64,000 bases of DNA from Pseudoduganella albidiflava (GTDB taxonomy: Bacteria > Pseudomonadota > Gammaproteobacteria > Burkholderiales > Burkholderiaceae_D), in the NCBI RefSeq assembly GCF_004322755.1, contig NZ_CP036401.1:682001-746000 (forward strand), given 5' to 3'. Below, piece by piece: positions 55,329 to 64,000 of the stretch (the first letter of the stretch is position 1; every line of letters begins with the position of its first letter). A program made the position numbers and the translations under genes. The notes under the pieces were generated by a model. That model was not told the origin of the DNA. It did not search any database and saw nothing but the letters and a program-made list of their open reading frames with translations.

Positions 55329-55945
55329 GGCAGTCTCAGGCCGGCACGGCGCAGCAGGTCCGCCGTCTCGAACAGCGGCAGGCCCATGATGCCGGAATGG
55401 CTGCCTTCGATATGCTCGATGAACATCGCCGCCAGGCCCTGGATGCCGTAGCCGCCGGCCTTGTCGTATGGTTCCGTGGTGGCGCAGTAGGCCGCGATGT
55501 CGGCCGGCTTCAGCTGCGCGAAACGCACTTGCGACACCTGCGTGAAGCTGTCCGCGAAATCGTGGGTGCGCACCGCCACGGTGGTCAGCACGTCGTGCGT
55601 GCGGCCGGACAGGCGCTGCAGCATCGCCTGCGCCTCGTCCTTGCCGGCCGGCTTGCCGAGGATGACACCGTCGACGGCCACCGTGGTATCGGCCGTCAGC
55701 ACGGGGCGCGGCCGCAGGTGGCGGCGGCGCGACAGGTCGAACGCGACGTCGGCCTTCTCGTTGGCCACGCGGCGCACGTAGACGTCGGCCGGCTCGTCCG
55801 GCAGCACTTCCTCCGTCACGTCCGCTCCGCGCGGGCCATCGCTGCGCAGCAGCAGCAACTCGAAATCGACGCCGATCTGGCGCAGCAGTTCGCGGCGGCG
55901 CGGGCTTTTCGACGCCAGGTAGATTTTTCGTTCGACCGGTTTCAT
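55325..55945 (-). CDS. Maf-type nucleoside triphosphate pyrophosphatase (YhdE-like)
   Basis: 206 residues. IYLASKSPRRRELLRQIG (about 7-24) is the Maf phosphate-binding start, ADTTVAVDG (about 88) carries the catalytic Asp, and YDKAGGYGIQG (about 162) is the family motif. It hydrolyses non-canonical or pyrimidine NTPs (dTTP/UTP for YhdE). The ATG at 55945 fits the family start. Confidence 0.92.
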   Translation of the reverse strand: MKPVERKIYLASKSPRRRELLRQIGVDFELLLLRSDGPRGADVTEEVLPDEPADVYVRRVANEKADVAFDLSRRRHLRPRPVLTADTTVAVDGVILGKPAGKDEAQAMLQRLSGRTHDVLTTVAVRTHDFADSFTQVSQVRFAQLKPADIAAYCATTEPYDKAGGYGIQGLAAMFIEHIEGSHSGIMGLPLFETADLLRRAGLRLP

Positions 55946-55998
55946 CGTTGTTGTTATCGTCGTCTTGTCACTGGGCGGAGCCCCGGCACGGGCCGGGA

Positions 55999-56469
55999 TC
56001 ACACCCGATGATAGGGATGGTTCTGGGTAATGGTCCACGCACGGTAGAGCTGTTCGGCCAGCATCACCCGCACCACGCCATGCGGCAGCGTCATGCTGGA
56101 AATGCGGATCAACCCTTCGGCCCTGGCCTTCAGGCCGGGATCGAGGCCGTCGGCGCCGCCGATCAGGAAAGCCGTGTCGCGGCCATCTTGCTGCCACAGC
56201 TCGAGCTGCTGCGACAGGCCCACGCTGGTGAGATCCTTGCCGCGTTCGTCGAGCGCGATGATGCGCACCGATTTCGGCAGCGCCGCCTCGATACGCTCGC
56301 GCTCGAGCGCCATCGCGGTGGCGGCGGTCTTGCTGCCGGAGCGCTCGACGGGCTTGATTTCCTTCAGCACGATGCGCAACTCGGGCGGCATGCGTTTCAC
56401 ATATTCGGCAAAGCCGGTTTCGATCCAGGCGGGCATCTTGTGCCCGACGGCAGCGATGATCAGCTGCAT
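55999..56469 (-). CDS. rlmH: 23S rRNA pseudouridine(1915) N3-methyltransferase
   Basis: 156 residues, the usual length of the SPOUT enzyme Rlm[19 protein letters not shown] (about 76) and [11 protein letters not shown] (about 103) form the SAM knot, and the C-terminus ends [17 protein letters not shown] as in the family. It methylates helix 69 of 23S rRNA in 70S ribosomes. It lies 8 bases after rsfS. Confidence 0.96.
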   Translation of the reverse strand: MQLIIAAVGHKMPAWIETGFAEYVKRMPPELRIVLKEIKPVERSGSKTAATAMALERERIEAALPKSVRIIALDERGKDLTSVGLSQQLELWQQDGRDTAFLIGGADGLDPGLKARAEGLIRISSMTLPHGVVRVMLAEQLYRAWTITQNHPYHRV

Positions 56470-56477
56470 GGGTCAGG

Positions 56478-57185
56478 TCACTCTTCCGCGGCCGGCTTCT
56501 TGATCCGCTTGATGACGGTCTTGGCCGGCGCGGCCGGTTCCTTGGCCTTGGCTTCCTTGGCGGCCTTCGCCGAAGCGACAGCGGCCTTCGGCGCGGCGAC
56601 CTTGACCTTCTTGCCTTCTGGAACTTCGACCTTCGGCGCGGCTTTCTTCGCGGCGGCCTTCTTCGCCACGGCGCCCGCGGCGGCGGCGGCCTTCACGGTG
56701 CCGGGCTTGCGGGCCGGGGCTTTCTTCTCGATGACCGGTTCCGCTTCCTTGGCAACCTTGTTGGCGGCCAGGTGGCCGGCCTTCTTCTTCGGCGCGGCGT
56801 CGAGCGCTTCGGCAGCCTTGCCTTCGGCGGAAGTCTTGCGCTTGGCGGCGCCCAGCTTCACCGGCTTCTCGCCCCAGATTTCCTCGAGGCGGTAGTAGGC
56901 GCGGATCGGTGCCTGCATGATGTGGACGATCATGTCGCCCAGGTCCACCAGCACCCATTCGCCGGTGTCCTCGCCTTCCACGCCGATGACGTCGCCGCCG
57001 GCTTCCTTCACCTTGTCACGCACCGAAGCGGCCAGCGCGCGGGTCTGGCGGTTCGAGGTACCGGAGGCGATGCAGATGCGGTCGAACAGGCTGGTCAGGC
57101 CGGTGGTGTCGAACAGGACGATGTCCTGGCCCTTGACGTCTTCCAGGGCGTCGACGACGAGGGCTTGCAGTTTTTTGATATCCAT
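56478..57185 (-). CDS. rsfS: Ribosomal silencing factor with long Lys/Ala-rich tail
   Basis: 235 residues. The RsfS core is residues 1-112 (IVLFDTTGLTSLFDRICIASG, then DTGEWVLVDLGDMIVHIMQ), which binds uL14 and blocks subunit joining. Residues about 115-235 are a low-complexity Lys/Ala/Pro-rich tail not found in the usual 105-140-residue proteins. It lies between nadD (6 bases) and rlmH (8 bases). Confidence 0.94.
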   Translation of the reverse strand: MDIKKLQALVVDALEDVKGQDIVLFDTTGLTSLFDRICIASGTSNRQTRALAASVRDKVKEAGGDVIGVEGEDTGEWVLVDLGDMIVHIMQAPIRAYYRLEEIWGEKPVKLGAAKRKTSAEGKAAEALDAAPKKKAGHLAANKVAKEAEPVIEKKAPARKPGTVKAAAAAGAVAKKAAAKKAAPKVEVPEGKKVKVAAPKAAVASAKAAKEAKAKEPAAPAKTVIKRIKKPAAEE

Positions 57186-57191
57186 TCAGTT

Positions 57192-57881
57192 TTACTTCTT
57201 ATAAAGATTATGTTGTTCGATATAGTCTAGCACCGGCGCCGGAATCGGCGAGCCGCTATCGTATTCATAGTTTCCGCCCGCCAGCCATTGCCGGATGCGG
57301 GTCGAGGAGATATCCACCGCCAGGTCGGCCGCGATGCAGGTATTTCCGGCCGGCCGGCTGCACAGTTGTTCCGGCGCCACCAGGCGGCCACGGAACTCGG
57401 CCGCCACGGCGGCCGGGATGTCCGGCCCGTCGAGCGAGAAGCCGGGGCGGGCCGCCACGCACAGGTGCGCCAGGCCGAACAGCTCCCGCCAGTCGCGCCA
57501 GGTATCGAGCCGCTGCAGCTGGTCGGCACCCATCAGGAAGCACAGCGCAGTCTCTTCGCCGTACTTCGGTCCAAGTTCCGCACGCAGCGCGCGCAGCGTC
57601 TCGACCGTGTAGGTGGGCCGGCCCCGGTCGATCTCCTGCCGGTCGACCACCACCCGGTACGGCTGGCCGGCAAACGCCAGCGCGGCCATGTCGGCGCGCT
57701 GGGACGGTGTCGCCACCAGGCTGCTTTTCTGCCACGGCACGGTCGGGATCACGCGCAGCTCGGCGGCGCCCAGCAGGCGCACGAACGTGGCGCCGAGCGC
57801 CACATGGCCGTTATGGATCGGATCGAAGCTGCCGCCCAGCAGCAGGACACAGCGGGGCACGGTGGAGTGCTGCGCGGTCAC
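57192..57881 (-). CDS. nadD: Nicotinate-mononucleotide adenylyltransferase
   Basis: 229 residues. [12 protein letters not shown] (about 15-26) is the nucleotidyltransferase (T/H)xGH site, and [11 protein letters not shown] near 197 is the ISSTxxR motif. It makes deamido-NAD from NaMN and ATP. The GTG at 57881 overlaps the hemF stop (GTGA); a start further upstream would lie inside hemF. Confidence 0.93.
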   Translation of the reverse strand: MTAQHSTVPRCVLLLGGSFDPIHNGHVALGATFVRLLGAAELRVIPTVPWQKSSLVATPSQRADMAALAFAGQPYRVVVDRQEIDRGRPTYTVETLRALRAELGPKYGEETALCFLMGADQLQRLDTWRDWRELFGLAHLCVAARPGFSLDGPDIPAAVAAEFRGRLVAPEQLCSRPAGNTCIAADLAVDISSTRIRQWLAGGNYEYDSGSPIPAPVLDYIEQHNLYKK

Positions 57882-58786
57882 GCCAGCCAGTCGCGGTGCG
57901 GCAGGAAGTCGGTGTACAGCGCCGCCTCCGGCGTGCCCTCCGCCGGGTGCCAGTCGTAGCGCCACTTGACGATCGGCGGCATCGACATCAGGATCGCCTC
58001 GGTGCGCCCGCCCGACTGCAGGCCGAACAGCGTGCCGCGGTCGAACACGAGGTTGAATTCCACGTAGCGGCCGCGCCGGTAAGCCTGGAAATCGCGCTCC
58101 CGTTCACCGTACGGCGTGTCCATGCGGTTGCGCAGGATCGGCAGGTAGGCGCCCAGGAAGCCGTCGCCCACGCTCTGCACCATCGCGAAGCTGGTGTCGA
58201 AATCGCGCTCGTTGAAATCGTCGAAGAAGATGCCGCCGACGCCGCGCGCCTCCTGGCGGTGCTTCAGGTAAAAGTACTCGTCGCACCACTGCTTGAAGCG
58301 CGGGTGCAGGTCGTCGCCGAACGGCGCCAGCATCTCGCGGCAGCTGCGGTGGAAATGGCGCACGTCCGCCTCGTTGCCGTAATACGGCGTCAGGTCCATG
58401 CCGCCGCCGAACCACCAGACCGGCGTGCCATCCTCGGTGGACGTCGAGAAGAAGCGCACGTTCATGTGCACCGTGGGCGCGTACGGGTTGCGCGGGTGGA
58501 GCACCAGCGACACGCCCATCGCTTCCCAGGCACGCCCGCCGATGCCGGGGCGATGCGCCGCGGCCGATGGCGGCAGCTTCGCGCCCGTCACGTGCGAGAA
58601 ATTGCAACCGCCCCGTTCCAGCACATTGCCTTCCTCGACGAGACGCGAGATGCCGCCGCCGCCTTCGGGGCGCTGCCAGGCGTCGCGCAGGAACGGCGTG
58701 CCGTCCGCCTCTTCGAGGGCGGACACGATGCGTTCCTGCAGGTCGATCAGCCAGGCCTTGACGGCTTCGGGGTTGGGGGTGGTCAT
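57878..58786 (-). CDS. hemF: Oxygen-dependent coproporphyrinogen III oxidase
   Basis: 302 residues. [24 protein letters not shown] region (about 43-66), [12 protein letters not shown] (about 126-137), and [19 protein letters not shown] region are hallmark HemF segments. It converts coproporphyrinogen III to protoporphyrinogen IX in haem synthesis. Followed by nadD with 4-base overlap; the third nested palindrome lies upstream. Confidence 0.96.
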   Translation of the reverse strand: MTTPNPEAVKAWLIDLQERIVSALEEADGTPFLRDAWQRPEGGGGISRLVEEGNVLERGGCNFSHVTGAKLPPSAAAHRPGIGGRAWEAMGVSLVLHPRNPYAPTVHMNVRFFSTSTEDGTPVWWFGGGMDLTPYYGNEADVRHFHRSCREMLAPFGDDLHPRFKQWCDEYFYLKHRQEARGVGGIFFDDFNERDFDTSFAMVQSVGDGFLGAYLPILRNRMDTPYGERERDFQAYRRGRYVEFNLVFDRGTLFGLQSGGRTEAILMSMPPIVKWRYDWHPAEGTPEAALYTDFLPHRDWLA

Positions 58787-58826
58787 TGGCTTGTTCTTTT
58801 TTTGAAGCGTCGACGAATTTGAAGAA

Positions 58827-58890
58827 AACCCAGGGGCAGAAACCTGGGGTCCGACCCGGCGGGTCTGACCCCGGCATTTGCGCTTGGGGT
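58827..58890. repeat. Nested palindromic intergenic element, copy 3
   Basis: Inner hairpin 58846-58872 with arms GGGGTCCGACCC and GGGTCTGACCCC (one mismatch), loop GGC. A right outer arm TTGGGGT (58884-58890) is present while the left outer arm is degenerate. It lies in the 133-bp gap between purD and hemF. Confidence 0.85.
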
Positions 58891-58919
58891 AAATGATTGG
58901 AAGAACTAAGCTTTAAGCC

Positions 58920-60188
58920 CTAGTGCTTCAACCCACGCCAGCCGATATCGCGGCGGCACTGCATGCCGTCGAAGCGGATTTCCCCGACCGTTTCATAGGC
59001 CTGCTTCTGTGCCAGCTTGACCGAATCGCCCAGGCCGACCACGCACAGCACGCGGCCGCCGGAAGTGACCAGCTGGCCATCCACTTCGGCCGTGCCGGCG
59101 TGGAACGTGACCGACTCCGGCGTTTCGGCCGGGATGCCCTCGATGACGTTGCCCTTCACGGGATCGTCCGGATAGCCGGCCGCGGCCAGCACCACGCCGA
59201 CCGCGGTGCGGCGGTCCCATTCCAGGCCCACGGCGTCGAGCGTGCCGTTCACGGCATGTTCCATCACGGTCACCAGGTCCGTCTTCAGGCGCGCCATGAT
59301 CGGCTGGGTTTCCGGATCGCCCATGCGGCAGTTGAATTCCAGCGTCTTCGGATTGCCGGCCGCGTCGATCATCAGGCCCGCGTACAGGAAGCCGGAGAAT
59401 GGAATGCCATCCTTGGCCATGCCGGCGATCGTGGGGTTGATGATCTCGCGCATCACGCGCGCATGCATCGCCGGCGTCACGATCGGCGCGGGCGAGTAGG
59501 CGCCCATGCCGCCCGTGTTCGGGCCCTGGTCGTTGTCGAGCAGGCGCTTGTGATCCTGGCTGGTGGCCAGCGGCAGCACGTTCTTGCCATCGCACATGAC
59601 GATGAACGATGCTTCCTCGCCGGCCAGGAATTCCTCGATGACGATGCGCGCGCCGGCGTCGCCGAAGCGGTTGTCGGACAGCATGTGCTCGACCGCCTGG
59701 TGCGCTTCCTCGAGCGTCATCGCCACCACCACGCCCTTGCCGGCGGCCAGGCCATCGGCCTTGATCACGATCGGCGCGCCTTTCGCGTCGATGTAGGCGT
59801 GCGCCTGCGCCGCATCGCTGAACGTTTCATACTCGGCGGTGGGAATGCCGTGCCGCTTCATGAACGCCTTGGCGAAGTCCTTCGACGATTCCAGCTGCGC
59901 CGCTTCCTTCGTGGGGCCGAAGACCTTCAGGCCGCGCGCGCGGAACAGGTTGACGATGCCGCCGGCCAGCGGCGTCTCCGGGCCCACCACGGTCAGGGCG
60001 ATATGTTCCCGCGTGACGAATTCGGCCAGCGCGCCCAGGTCCGTGACCGGCAGGTTCTGCAGGCGTGGATCGCGTGCCGTGCCACCGTTGCCGGGGGCGA
60101 CGTAGACGATCTGCACCCGTTCCGATTGGGCCAATTTCCAAGCCAGCGCATGCTCGCGGCCGCCGGAGCCGACTACCAGAATTTTCAT
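58920..60188 (-). CDS. purD: Phosphoribosylamine-glycine ligase
   Basis: 422 residues. MKILVVGSGGREHALAWKL is the GARS N-domain start, ADGLAAGKGVVVA (about 143-155) the ATP-grasp loop, and FNCRMGDPETQ (about 287-297) the Mg/ATP site. Second step of purine synthesis. The ATG at 60188 gives the family start; an upstream ATG at 60227 adds 13 unlikely residues. Confidence 0.96.
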   Translation of the reverse strand: MKILVVGSGGREHALAWKLAQSERVQIVYVAPGNGGTARDPRLQNLPVTDLGALAEFVTREHIALTVVGPETPLAGGIVNLFRARGLKVFGPTKEAAQLESSKDFAKAFMKRHGIPTAEYETFSDAAQAHAYIDAKGAPIVIKADGLAAGKGVVVAMTLEEAHQAVEHMLSDNRFGDAGARIVIEEFLAGEEASFIVMCDGKNVLPLATSQDHKRLLDNDQGPNTGGMGAYSPAPIVTPAMHARVMREIINPTIAGMAKDGIPFSGFLYAGLMIDAAGNPKTLEFNCRMGDPETQPIMARLKTDLVTVMEHAVNGTLDAVGLEWDRRTAVGVVLAAAGYPDDPVKGNVIEGIPAETPESVTFHAGTAEVDGQLVTSGGRVLCVVGLGDSVKLAQKQAYETVGEIRFDGMQCRRDIGWRGLKH

Positions 60189-60371
60189 AAGGATCTTCGG
60201 TTGGTTTTTTAGAAGCTGTTTCCGCATGCGCCTGCGCGCGCATGGGGAAAGAACCTCGGAGACTGAAACAGCGGCCCGCGGGCCGCTGCTGCTTCATGCG
60301 ATCAATTTTTTGCCGCACCGGGTGGCGCAGGATGCCGCCTGAAGACCGGTACCGCCATGTTGCCCGCTGCA

Positions 60372-60506
60372 AATTATCCGATCACTGCGATTCCATCACC
60401 GCGGTTCGATCACTGCGTTTCGATCACTGCGGCCCACGGTGTTCGATCACTGCTGTTCGATCACTGCGCTGGAATGACTGCTCTTCGATTACTGCTCTTC
60501 GATCAC
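60372..60506. repeat. Tandem array, 14-bp unit x9, growing out of the yebC 3' end
   Basis: Units on the reverse strand are variants of GTGATCGAANNGCA. The first unit (60493-60506) holds the last codons before the yebC stop; the next (60479-60492) carries the TAA. Others follow at 60465, 60451, 60428 (longer), 60414, 60400 and 60386, with a last partial copy. It fills much of the purD-yebC gap; nothing else is recognised there. Confidence 0.92.
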
Positions 60507-61217
60507 GGCGTTGGTATAGACTTCCTGGGTATCGTCCAGGTTTTCCAGCGCGTCCAGCAGTTTCTGCATCTTTACCGCGTCGTCGCCGGTAAACACGGTC
60601 TCGGTGGCAGGCTTCATCACGATCTCGGCCACTTCGGCCTTGAAGCCGGCCTTGTCCAGCGCATCCTTGACGGCGGCGAAATCGTTCGGCGCGCACAGCA
60701 CTTCGAAGCCGCCTTCCTCGTCCGCGACCACGTCTTCGGCGCCGGCTTCCAGCGCCGCATCCATCAGCTTCGCTTCATCGGTGCCGGGGGCGAACAGGAA
60801 CTGGCCGCAGTGCTTGAACAGGAACGACACGGAATTTTCCGTGCCCATGTTGCCGCCGAATTTGCTGAACGCGTGGCGCACTTCGGCCACGGTACGCACC
60901 CGGTTGTCGGTCATGCAGTCGACGATGACCGCCGCACCGCCGATGCCGTAGCCTTCGTAGCGGACTTCCTCGTAGTTTGCGCCGTCTTCGCCACCGGTGC
61001 CGCGCGTGATCGCGCGTTGCACGTTGTCTTTCGGCATATTGGCATCGGCCGCCTTGTCCACCGCCAGGCGCAGGCGCGGATTGGTCGAGATGTCGCCGCC
61101 GCCCATGCGCGCGGCAACGGTGATTTCCTTGATGAGGCGCGTCCAGATCTTGCCGCGTTTCGCGTCCGTTGCAGCCTTTTTATGCTTGATATTGGCCCAT
61201 TTGCTGTGTCCAGCCAT
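60489..61217 (-). CDS. yebC: YebC/PmpR-family protein
   Basis: 242 residues. [20 protein letters not shown] region starts all members, and [20 protein letters not shown] region (about 105-124) is the second signature. The family acts as DNA-binding regulator or, as recent work shows, in relief of ribosome stalling. Its last residues (VIEEQ) are part of a 14-bp repeat that continues past the stop. It is followed by purD in the conserved order. Confidence 0.95.
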   Translation of the reverse strand: MAGHSKWANIKHKKAATDAKRGKIWTRLIKEITVAARMGGGDISTNPRLRLAVDKAADANMPKDNVQRAITRGTGGEDGANYEEVRYEGYGIGGAAVIVDCMTDNRVRTVAEVRHAFSKFGGNMGTENSVSFLFKHCGQFLFAPGTDEAKLMDAALEAGAEDVVADEEGGFEVLCAPNDFAAVKDALDKAGFKAEVAEIVMKPATETVFTGDDAVKMQKLLDALENLDDTQEVYTNAVIEEQ

Positions 61218-61336
61218 GTTCGCTTTTCCTTAGACGGTATGCAATCGAGGGCGGTATTCTAGCATACCGCCCCCTGCCGATCGCACCGCCGCGGCCCGGG
61301 CCCGGGGTTATTCAGCCACTGGCTGGCCACTGCTGG

Positions 61337-61396
61337 AGCGAGTGCTCGAGCCACCGGTCGAGCCATTGATCGAGCCGCTGCTCGAGCCACTGCCCA
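61337..61396. repeat. Tandem array, 12-bp unit x5, between the RTX gene and yebC
   Basis: Units at 61337 (AGCGAGTGCTCG), 61349 (AGCCACCGGTCG), 61361 (AGCCATTGATCG), 61373 (AGCCGCTGCTCG) and 61385. It lies 40 bases after the stop of the RTX/DUF4214 gene. It reads as EP[LI]-type repeats but is not in a recognised gene. Confidence 0.88.
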
Positions 61397-61436
61397 GCCG
61401 CCGCCCGGATGCCGTCGGCCAAGGCTCAGCTGTGCC

Positions 61437-62261
61437 TTAGCCGGCGAACGGAATGTATTCGATACCGTCCTGGATGCTGCCGATGACCGCTGCGCGATTT
61501 TCCGTGCTTTCCGAGAAGCCGATCAGCAGTTGCTCGCGGGTGGCGCCGCTGTCCATTGCGCCGAGCCAGAAGGCGAAGCCCGCCGCGTCCGGTTCCCGGT
61601 GCAGCGCATTCAGGTACAGGTTGGTGAGGAACAGTTCGTCGGTCGATTCCCGGCCATACAGGCGCGCCCATTCCGCGCTGCCGGTGAAGCCTGCCGCCAG
61701 GCCCTCCAGGCTCCCGCCATTGTCCGCTACCTTCAGCCAGAATCCCAGGCCTTCCTTGTCGGGCGTGCGGTTCAGCGCCGCCTGGTACAGGCGGTACATC
61801 TTGCCGGCGTTGCCGTCGATATCGTAGGCGATCGAGACATCCGAGAAGTTCAGGCGCTCGACGGACGTCAGCGTGTCCCTCGGACCCTCGGACGCGAACA
61901 CGGCGCCCGGCAGGCCATCCTTGGACGCCAGCGTGTAGTCGCCGCGTTTGCCCGCGTAGACGGCGGTGTCGATGCCATCACCACCGATCAGGTTGTTGGT
62001 GCCGGCACCGCCGATCAGAAGGTCGTTGCCGGAGCCGCCCGTCAGCTGGTCGTTGCCGCCACCGCCGTCGAGCCGGTCGCCAACCAGGTCGGGCTGTGAA
62101 CCGGTGGTAACGTTGAACTCGCCGCTGTACAGGCCGTCGTTGCCGTCGCCGCCGATCAGCGTGTCCGCGCCGCCCTGGCCCGAGATGACGTCTTGCCCGG
62201 CACCGCCGGTCAGGGTCTCGCTGGCGGCGGTGCCGCTCTGGAAGGTTGGTGAGTCTGCCAT
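61437..62261 (-). CDS. RTX calcium-binding protein with DUF4214 domain (type I secretion substrate)
   Basis: 274 residues. Residues about 15-110 hold RTX nonapeptides of the GGxGxDxLxGG type (GGAGQDVISGQGGADTL; GGSGNDLLIGGAG) that bind Ca2+ outside the cell. Residues about 150-270 are a DUF4214-like region (YRLYQAALNRTPDKEGLGFW, then YLNALHREPDAAGFAFW). No Sec signal is present. It shares DUF4214 with the large surface protein at 22.1 kb and could use the same exporter. The ATG at 62261 is preferred, since the frame upstream has no typical sequence. No CRP-type site was found upstream. Confidence 0.85.
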   Translation of the reverse strand: MADSPTFQSGTAASETLTGGAGQDVISGQGGADTLIGGDGNDGLYSGEFNVTTGSQPDLVGDRLDGGGGNDQLTGGSGNDLLIGGAGTNNLIGGDGIDTAVYAGKRGDYTLASKDGLPGAVFASEGPRDTLTSVERLNFSDVSIAYDIDGNAGKMYRLYQAALNRTPDKEGLGFWLKVADNGGSLEGLAAGFTGSAEWARLYGRESTDELFLTNLYLNALHREPDAAGFAFWLGAMDSGATREQLLIGFSESTENRAAVIGSIQDGIEYIPFAG

Positions 62262-62473
62262 GATGATTTCCTTGTATTCCTGATTTTCAATTGCTGGATG
62301 CCACGTGTCGCCGTGGCCGAACTTGTCTAATGAAGATAACAAAAATGCATTGTCAAGACTACAAGGAAATTGCTGAGTTGTCGATGGTGACTTTCAACCG
62401 TGCGATGGCGCGACCCGATCCGGTGTATAGGCCGGGGCCGCAAGGAAGCCGGTTTTGCCCGTACAATGACCCG

Positions 62474-63400
62474 ATGGACAAGACCATCACGACTCCAGCC
62501 CCGTCCTACCTGGGCGGTCTGGCGCTGGCCATCGGCGGGGCCATGCTGTTTTCCGCCAAGGCCGTCATCGCCAAGCTGCTGTACCGCTATCACATCGATG
62601 CCGTCACGCTGATCGCCTTCCGCATGCTGTTTTCGCTGCCCGTGTTCGCCGCCGTGGCGCTGTGGAAGATGCGCGGCGCCGCGCCGCTGTCGGCCGGCGA
62701 CCGCTGGCGCATCGTGGGGCTCGGGCTGGTCGGCTATTACCTGTCCAGCTTTCTCGATTTCCTCGGCCTGCGGTACATCACCGTGGGCCTGGAACGGCTG
62801 ATCCTGTTCCTCACGCCCACGTTCGTGCTGCTGATCTCGGCCACCTGGCTGCGCCAGCACATCGGCCGCCTGCAATGGCTGGCGCTGGCCGTGTCGTATG
62901 CCGGCATCGTCCTCGTCTTCGTGCACGACCTGCAGGGCGGCGGCCCCAACGTGCTGCTGGGTTCAGCGCTCGTGCTGGGGTCCGCCGCGGCCTACGCGGC
63001 CTATCTTCTGCTGTCCGGCGAGATGGTCAAGCGCCTCGGCGCGCTGCGGCTGGTGGCCTACGCGATGTGCGTGTCCAGCGCCGCCTGCCTCGCGCAGTAC
63101 TTCCTGCTGCGCCCCGCGGCGGGCCTGCTTCAGCCGCTGCCGGTGTACGGCCTGTCGCTGGCGAACGGCCTGCTATGCACCGTGGCGCCGGTGTTCATGA
63201 CGATGACCGCCGTGCAGCGCATCGGCGCCGGCGCGGCGTTGCAGGCGGGCATGATCGGCCCCGTTTCCACGCTGTTCCTCGGCGCTGTCATCCTTGCCGA
63301 ACCCGTCACGAGCTGGCAACTGGCCGGCACCGCGCTGGTGCTGGCCGGGATCTACCTGCTCTCGAATGCCCATGCGGCCAAACCAAGAAATGGAAATTGA
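62474..63400 (+). CDS. EamA/DMT-family transporter
   Basis: 308 residues with ten hydrophobic segments in two EamA repeats (about 12-140 and 155-297). It is an inner-membrane metabolite exporter of unknown substrate. The ATG at 62474 is 6 bases after TACAAT, which could be a -10 giving a leaderless mRNA. mgsA follows by one base. Confidence 0.88.
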   Translation: MDKTITTPAPSYLGGLALAIGGAMLFSAKAVIAKLLYRYHIDAVTLIAFRMLFSLPVFAAVALWKMRGAAPLSAGDRWRIVGLGLVGYYLSSFLDFLGLRYITVGLERLILFLTPTFVLLISATWLRQHIGRLQWLALAVSYAGIVLVFVHDLQGGGPNVLLGSALVLGSAAAYAAYLLLSGEMVKRLGALRLVAYAMCVSSAACLAQYFLLRPAAGLLQPLPVYGLSLANGLLCTVAPVFMTMTAVQRIGAGAALQAGMIGPVSTLFLGAVILAEPVTSWQLAGTALVLAGIYLLSNAHAAKPRNGN

Positions 63401-63401
63401 C

Positions 63402-63815
63402 ATGACTTCCTCCGCAGCTCCCCGGATTGCCCTGATCGCCCACGACAAGAAGAAAGACGACATGATCGCCCTGGCCGGCGAATATGCGGCGTTCCTGCGC
63501 CGCTGCACGCTGACCGCCACCGGCACCACGGGCGGGCGGCTGGCCGCCGAACTGGGCCTGACGGTGGACCGCAAGCATTCCGGCCCGCTGGGCGGCGACC
63601 TGCAGATCGGCGCACTGCTGGTGGAAGACCGTATCGACGCGGTGATCTTCCTGCGCGATCCGATGACGCCGCAACCGCACGAGCCGGACATCAATGCGCT
63701 GGTGCGCGCCTGCGACGTGCACAACGTGGCCTGTGCCACCAACATGGCGACGGCGCACCTGGTACTGTCGCAGCTGCAGGCGGCCAGCGCCGCATCGAAC
63801 GGGGAGGAACGATGA
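63402..63815 (+). CDS. mgsA: Methylglyoxal synthase
   Basis: 137 residues. [14 protein letters not shown] near the start, TGTTGGRL (about 40) for phosphate binding, [10 protein letters not shown] (about 63) and [15 protein letters not shown] (about 83-97) with the catalytic Asp/His region. It turns dihydroxyacetone phosphate to methylglyoxal as a bypass under phosphate limitation. It overlaps the next gene by 4 bases. Confidence 0.94.
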   Translation: MTSSAAPRIALIAHDKKKDDMIALAGEYAAFLRRCTLTATGTTGGRLAAELGLTVDRKHSGPLGGDLQIGALLVEDRIDAVIFLRDPMTPQPHEPDINALVRACDVHNVACATNMATAHLVLSQLQAASAASNGEER

Positions 63816-64000
63816 GCAAGGCAATACGGATGAGCCGCACCGGCGGCCCGGAGGTGATGGAGTACGTGGATGTCGACGTCGGTCCGCCGGGCCCCGGCGA
63901 AGCCACCGTGCAGCACGCGGCGATCGGCCTGAACTTCATCGACGTGTATTTCCGTACCGGCCTGTATCCGCAGCCGCTGCCGAACGGCCTCGGCATGGAA
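63812..64000 (+). CDS. NADPH:quinone reductase/zinc-type alcohol dehydrogenase family, N-terminal part
   Basis: The first 63 residues, cut by the window end. The sequence [21 protein letters not shown] and then [15 protein letters not shown] match the N-terminal domain of quinone oxidoreductases (QorA type). GGGGAGG lies just before the ATG. Overlap with mgsA suggests co-translation and a possible role in carbonyl or quinone detoxification. Confidence 0.88.
   Translation, partial: MSKAIRMSRTGGPEVMEYVDVDVGPPGPGEATVQHAAIGLNFIDVYFRTGLYPQPLPNGLGME

Noticed and set aside
60372..60506. Possible CRISPR array
   Set aside because: Units are head-to-tail 14-mers without unique spacers, and no cas genes are present. 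The same holds for the other tandem arrays.

Overview
The window looks like chromosomal DNA of a high-GC betaproteobacterium of the family Oxalobacteraceae (Massilia, Duganella, Pseudoduganella or a close relative). The evidence is the gene order yebC-purD-hemF-nadD-rsfS-rlmH-maf-rng, two PEP-CTERM proteins, long envelope-polysaccharide operons and a DUF4214 surface protein with its own type I exporter. The placement is inferred from gene content and was not checked by a search. No tRNA, rRNA, CRISPR array or prophage was seen.

Layout. 1-430: start of a propeller-type sensor (cut by the window edge). 687-2186: RhlE-type RNA helicase. 2288-15330: a polysaccharide block with two forward genes (GT2, polytopic membrane protein) facing a seven-gene reverse operon (Wzm, Wzt, coiled-coil methyltransferase, three-module GT4, DUF6311-like protein, GT2, GtrA). 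15656-19882: reverse operon of CHASE2 adenylate cyclase, Slam-like outer-membrane protein, VanZ-like protein and a Crp-type regulator. 20108-31543: forward genes for a FecR-domain protein, a 1239-residue cysteine-free surface protein, SapC, and a complete type I secretion system (ABC, HlyD, TolC). 31637-38049: a seven-gene reverse operon for another glycan, with a kinase-like protein, a HAD protein and a nucleotidyltransferase. 38396-42155: trhO, a lipoprotein, a complete IS1595-family element (1121 bp, 8-bp target duplication) and a PEP-CTERM gene with a sigma-54-like promoter. 42403-45987: dnaE. 46170-51060: glycosyltransferases, an O-antigen-ligase-like gene and a heptosyltransferase. 51110-53818: TPR protein, PEP-CTERM protein, unknown cysteine-rich protein. 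53865-61217: housekeeping block. 61437-64000: RTX/DUF4214 protein, EamA transporter, methylglyoxal synthase and the start of a quinone oxidoreductase.

How it fits together. The most striking unit is 15.6-31.5 kb. A membrane class III adenylate cyclase and a regulator with the CRP recognition residues (Arg-Glu-x-x-x-Arg) lie in one operon. Three perfect TGTGA-N6-TCACA sites lie immediately upstream of the FecR gene, the surface-protein gene and the exporter operon. At the last two, a -10 hexamer lies at the spacing expected of a class II CRP-activated promoter. This suggests a local cyclic-nucleotide circuit that controls building of a secreted surface layer.

Two DNA-level patterns run across the window. 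(i) At least twelve short tandem arrays (unit 12, 14, 15, 23 or 27 bp) lie mostly at gene ends or just outside genes. Three of them share one 12-bp unit although they lie in unrelated genes and in opposite orientations relative to the coding strand. (ii) Three copies of an intergenic nested palindrome with arms GGGGTCAGACCC lie at gene 3' ends.
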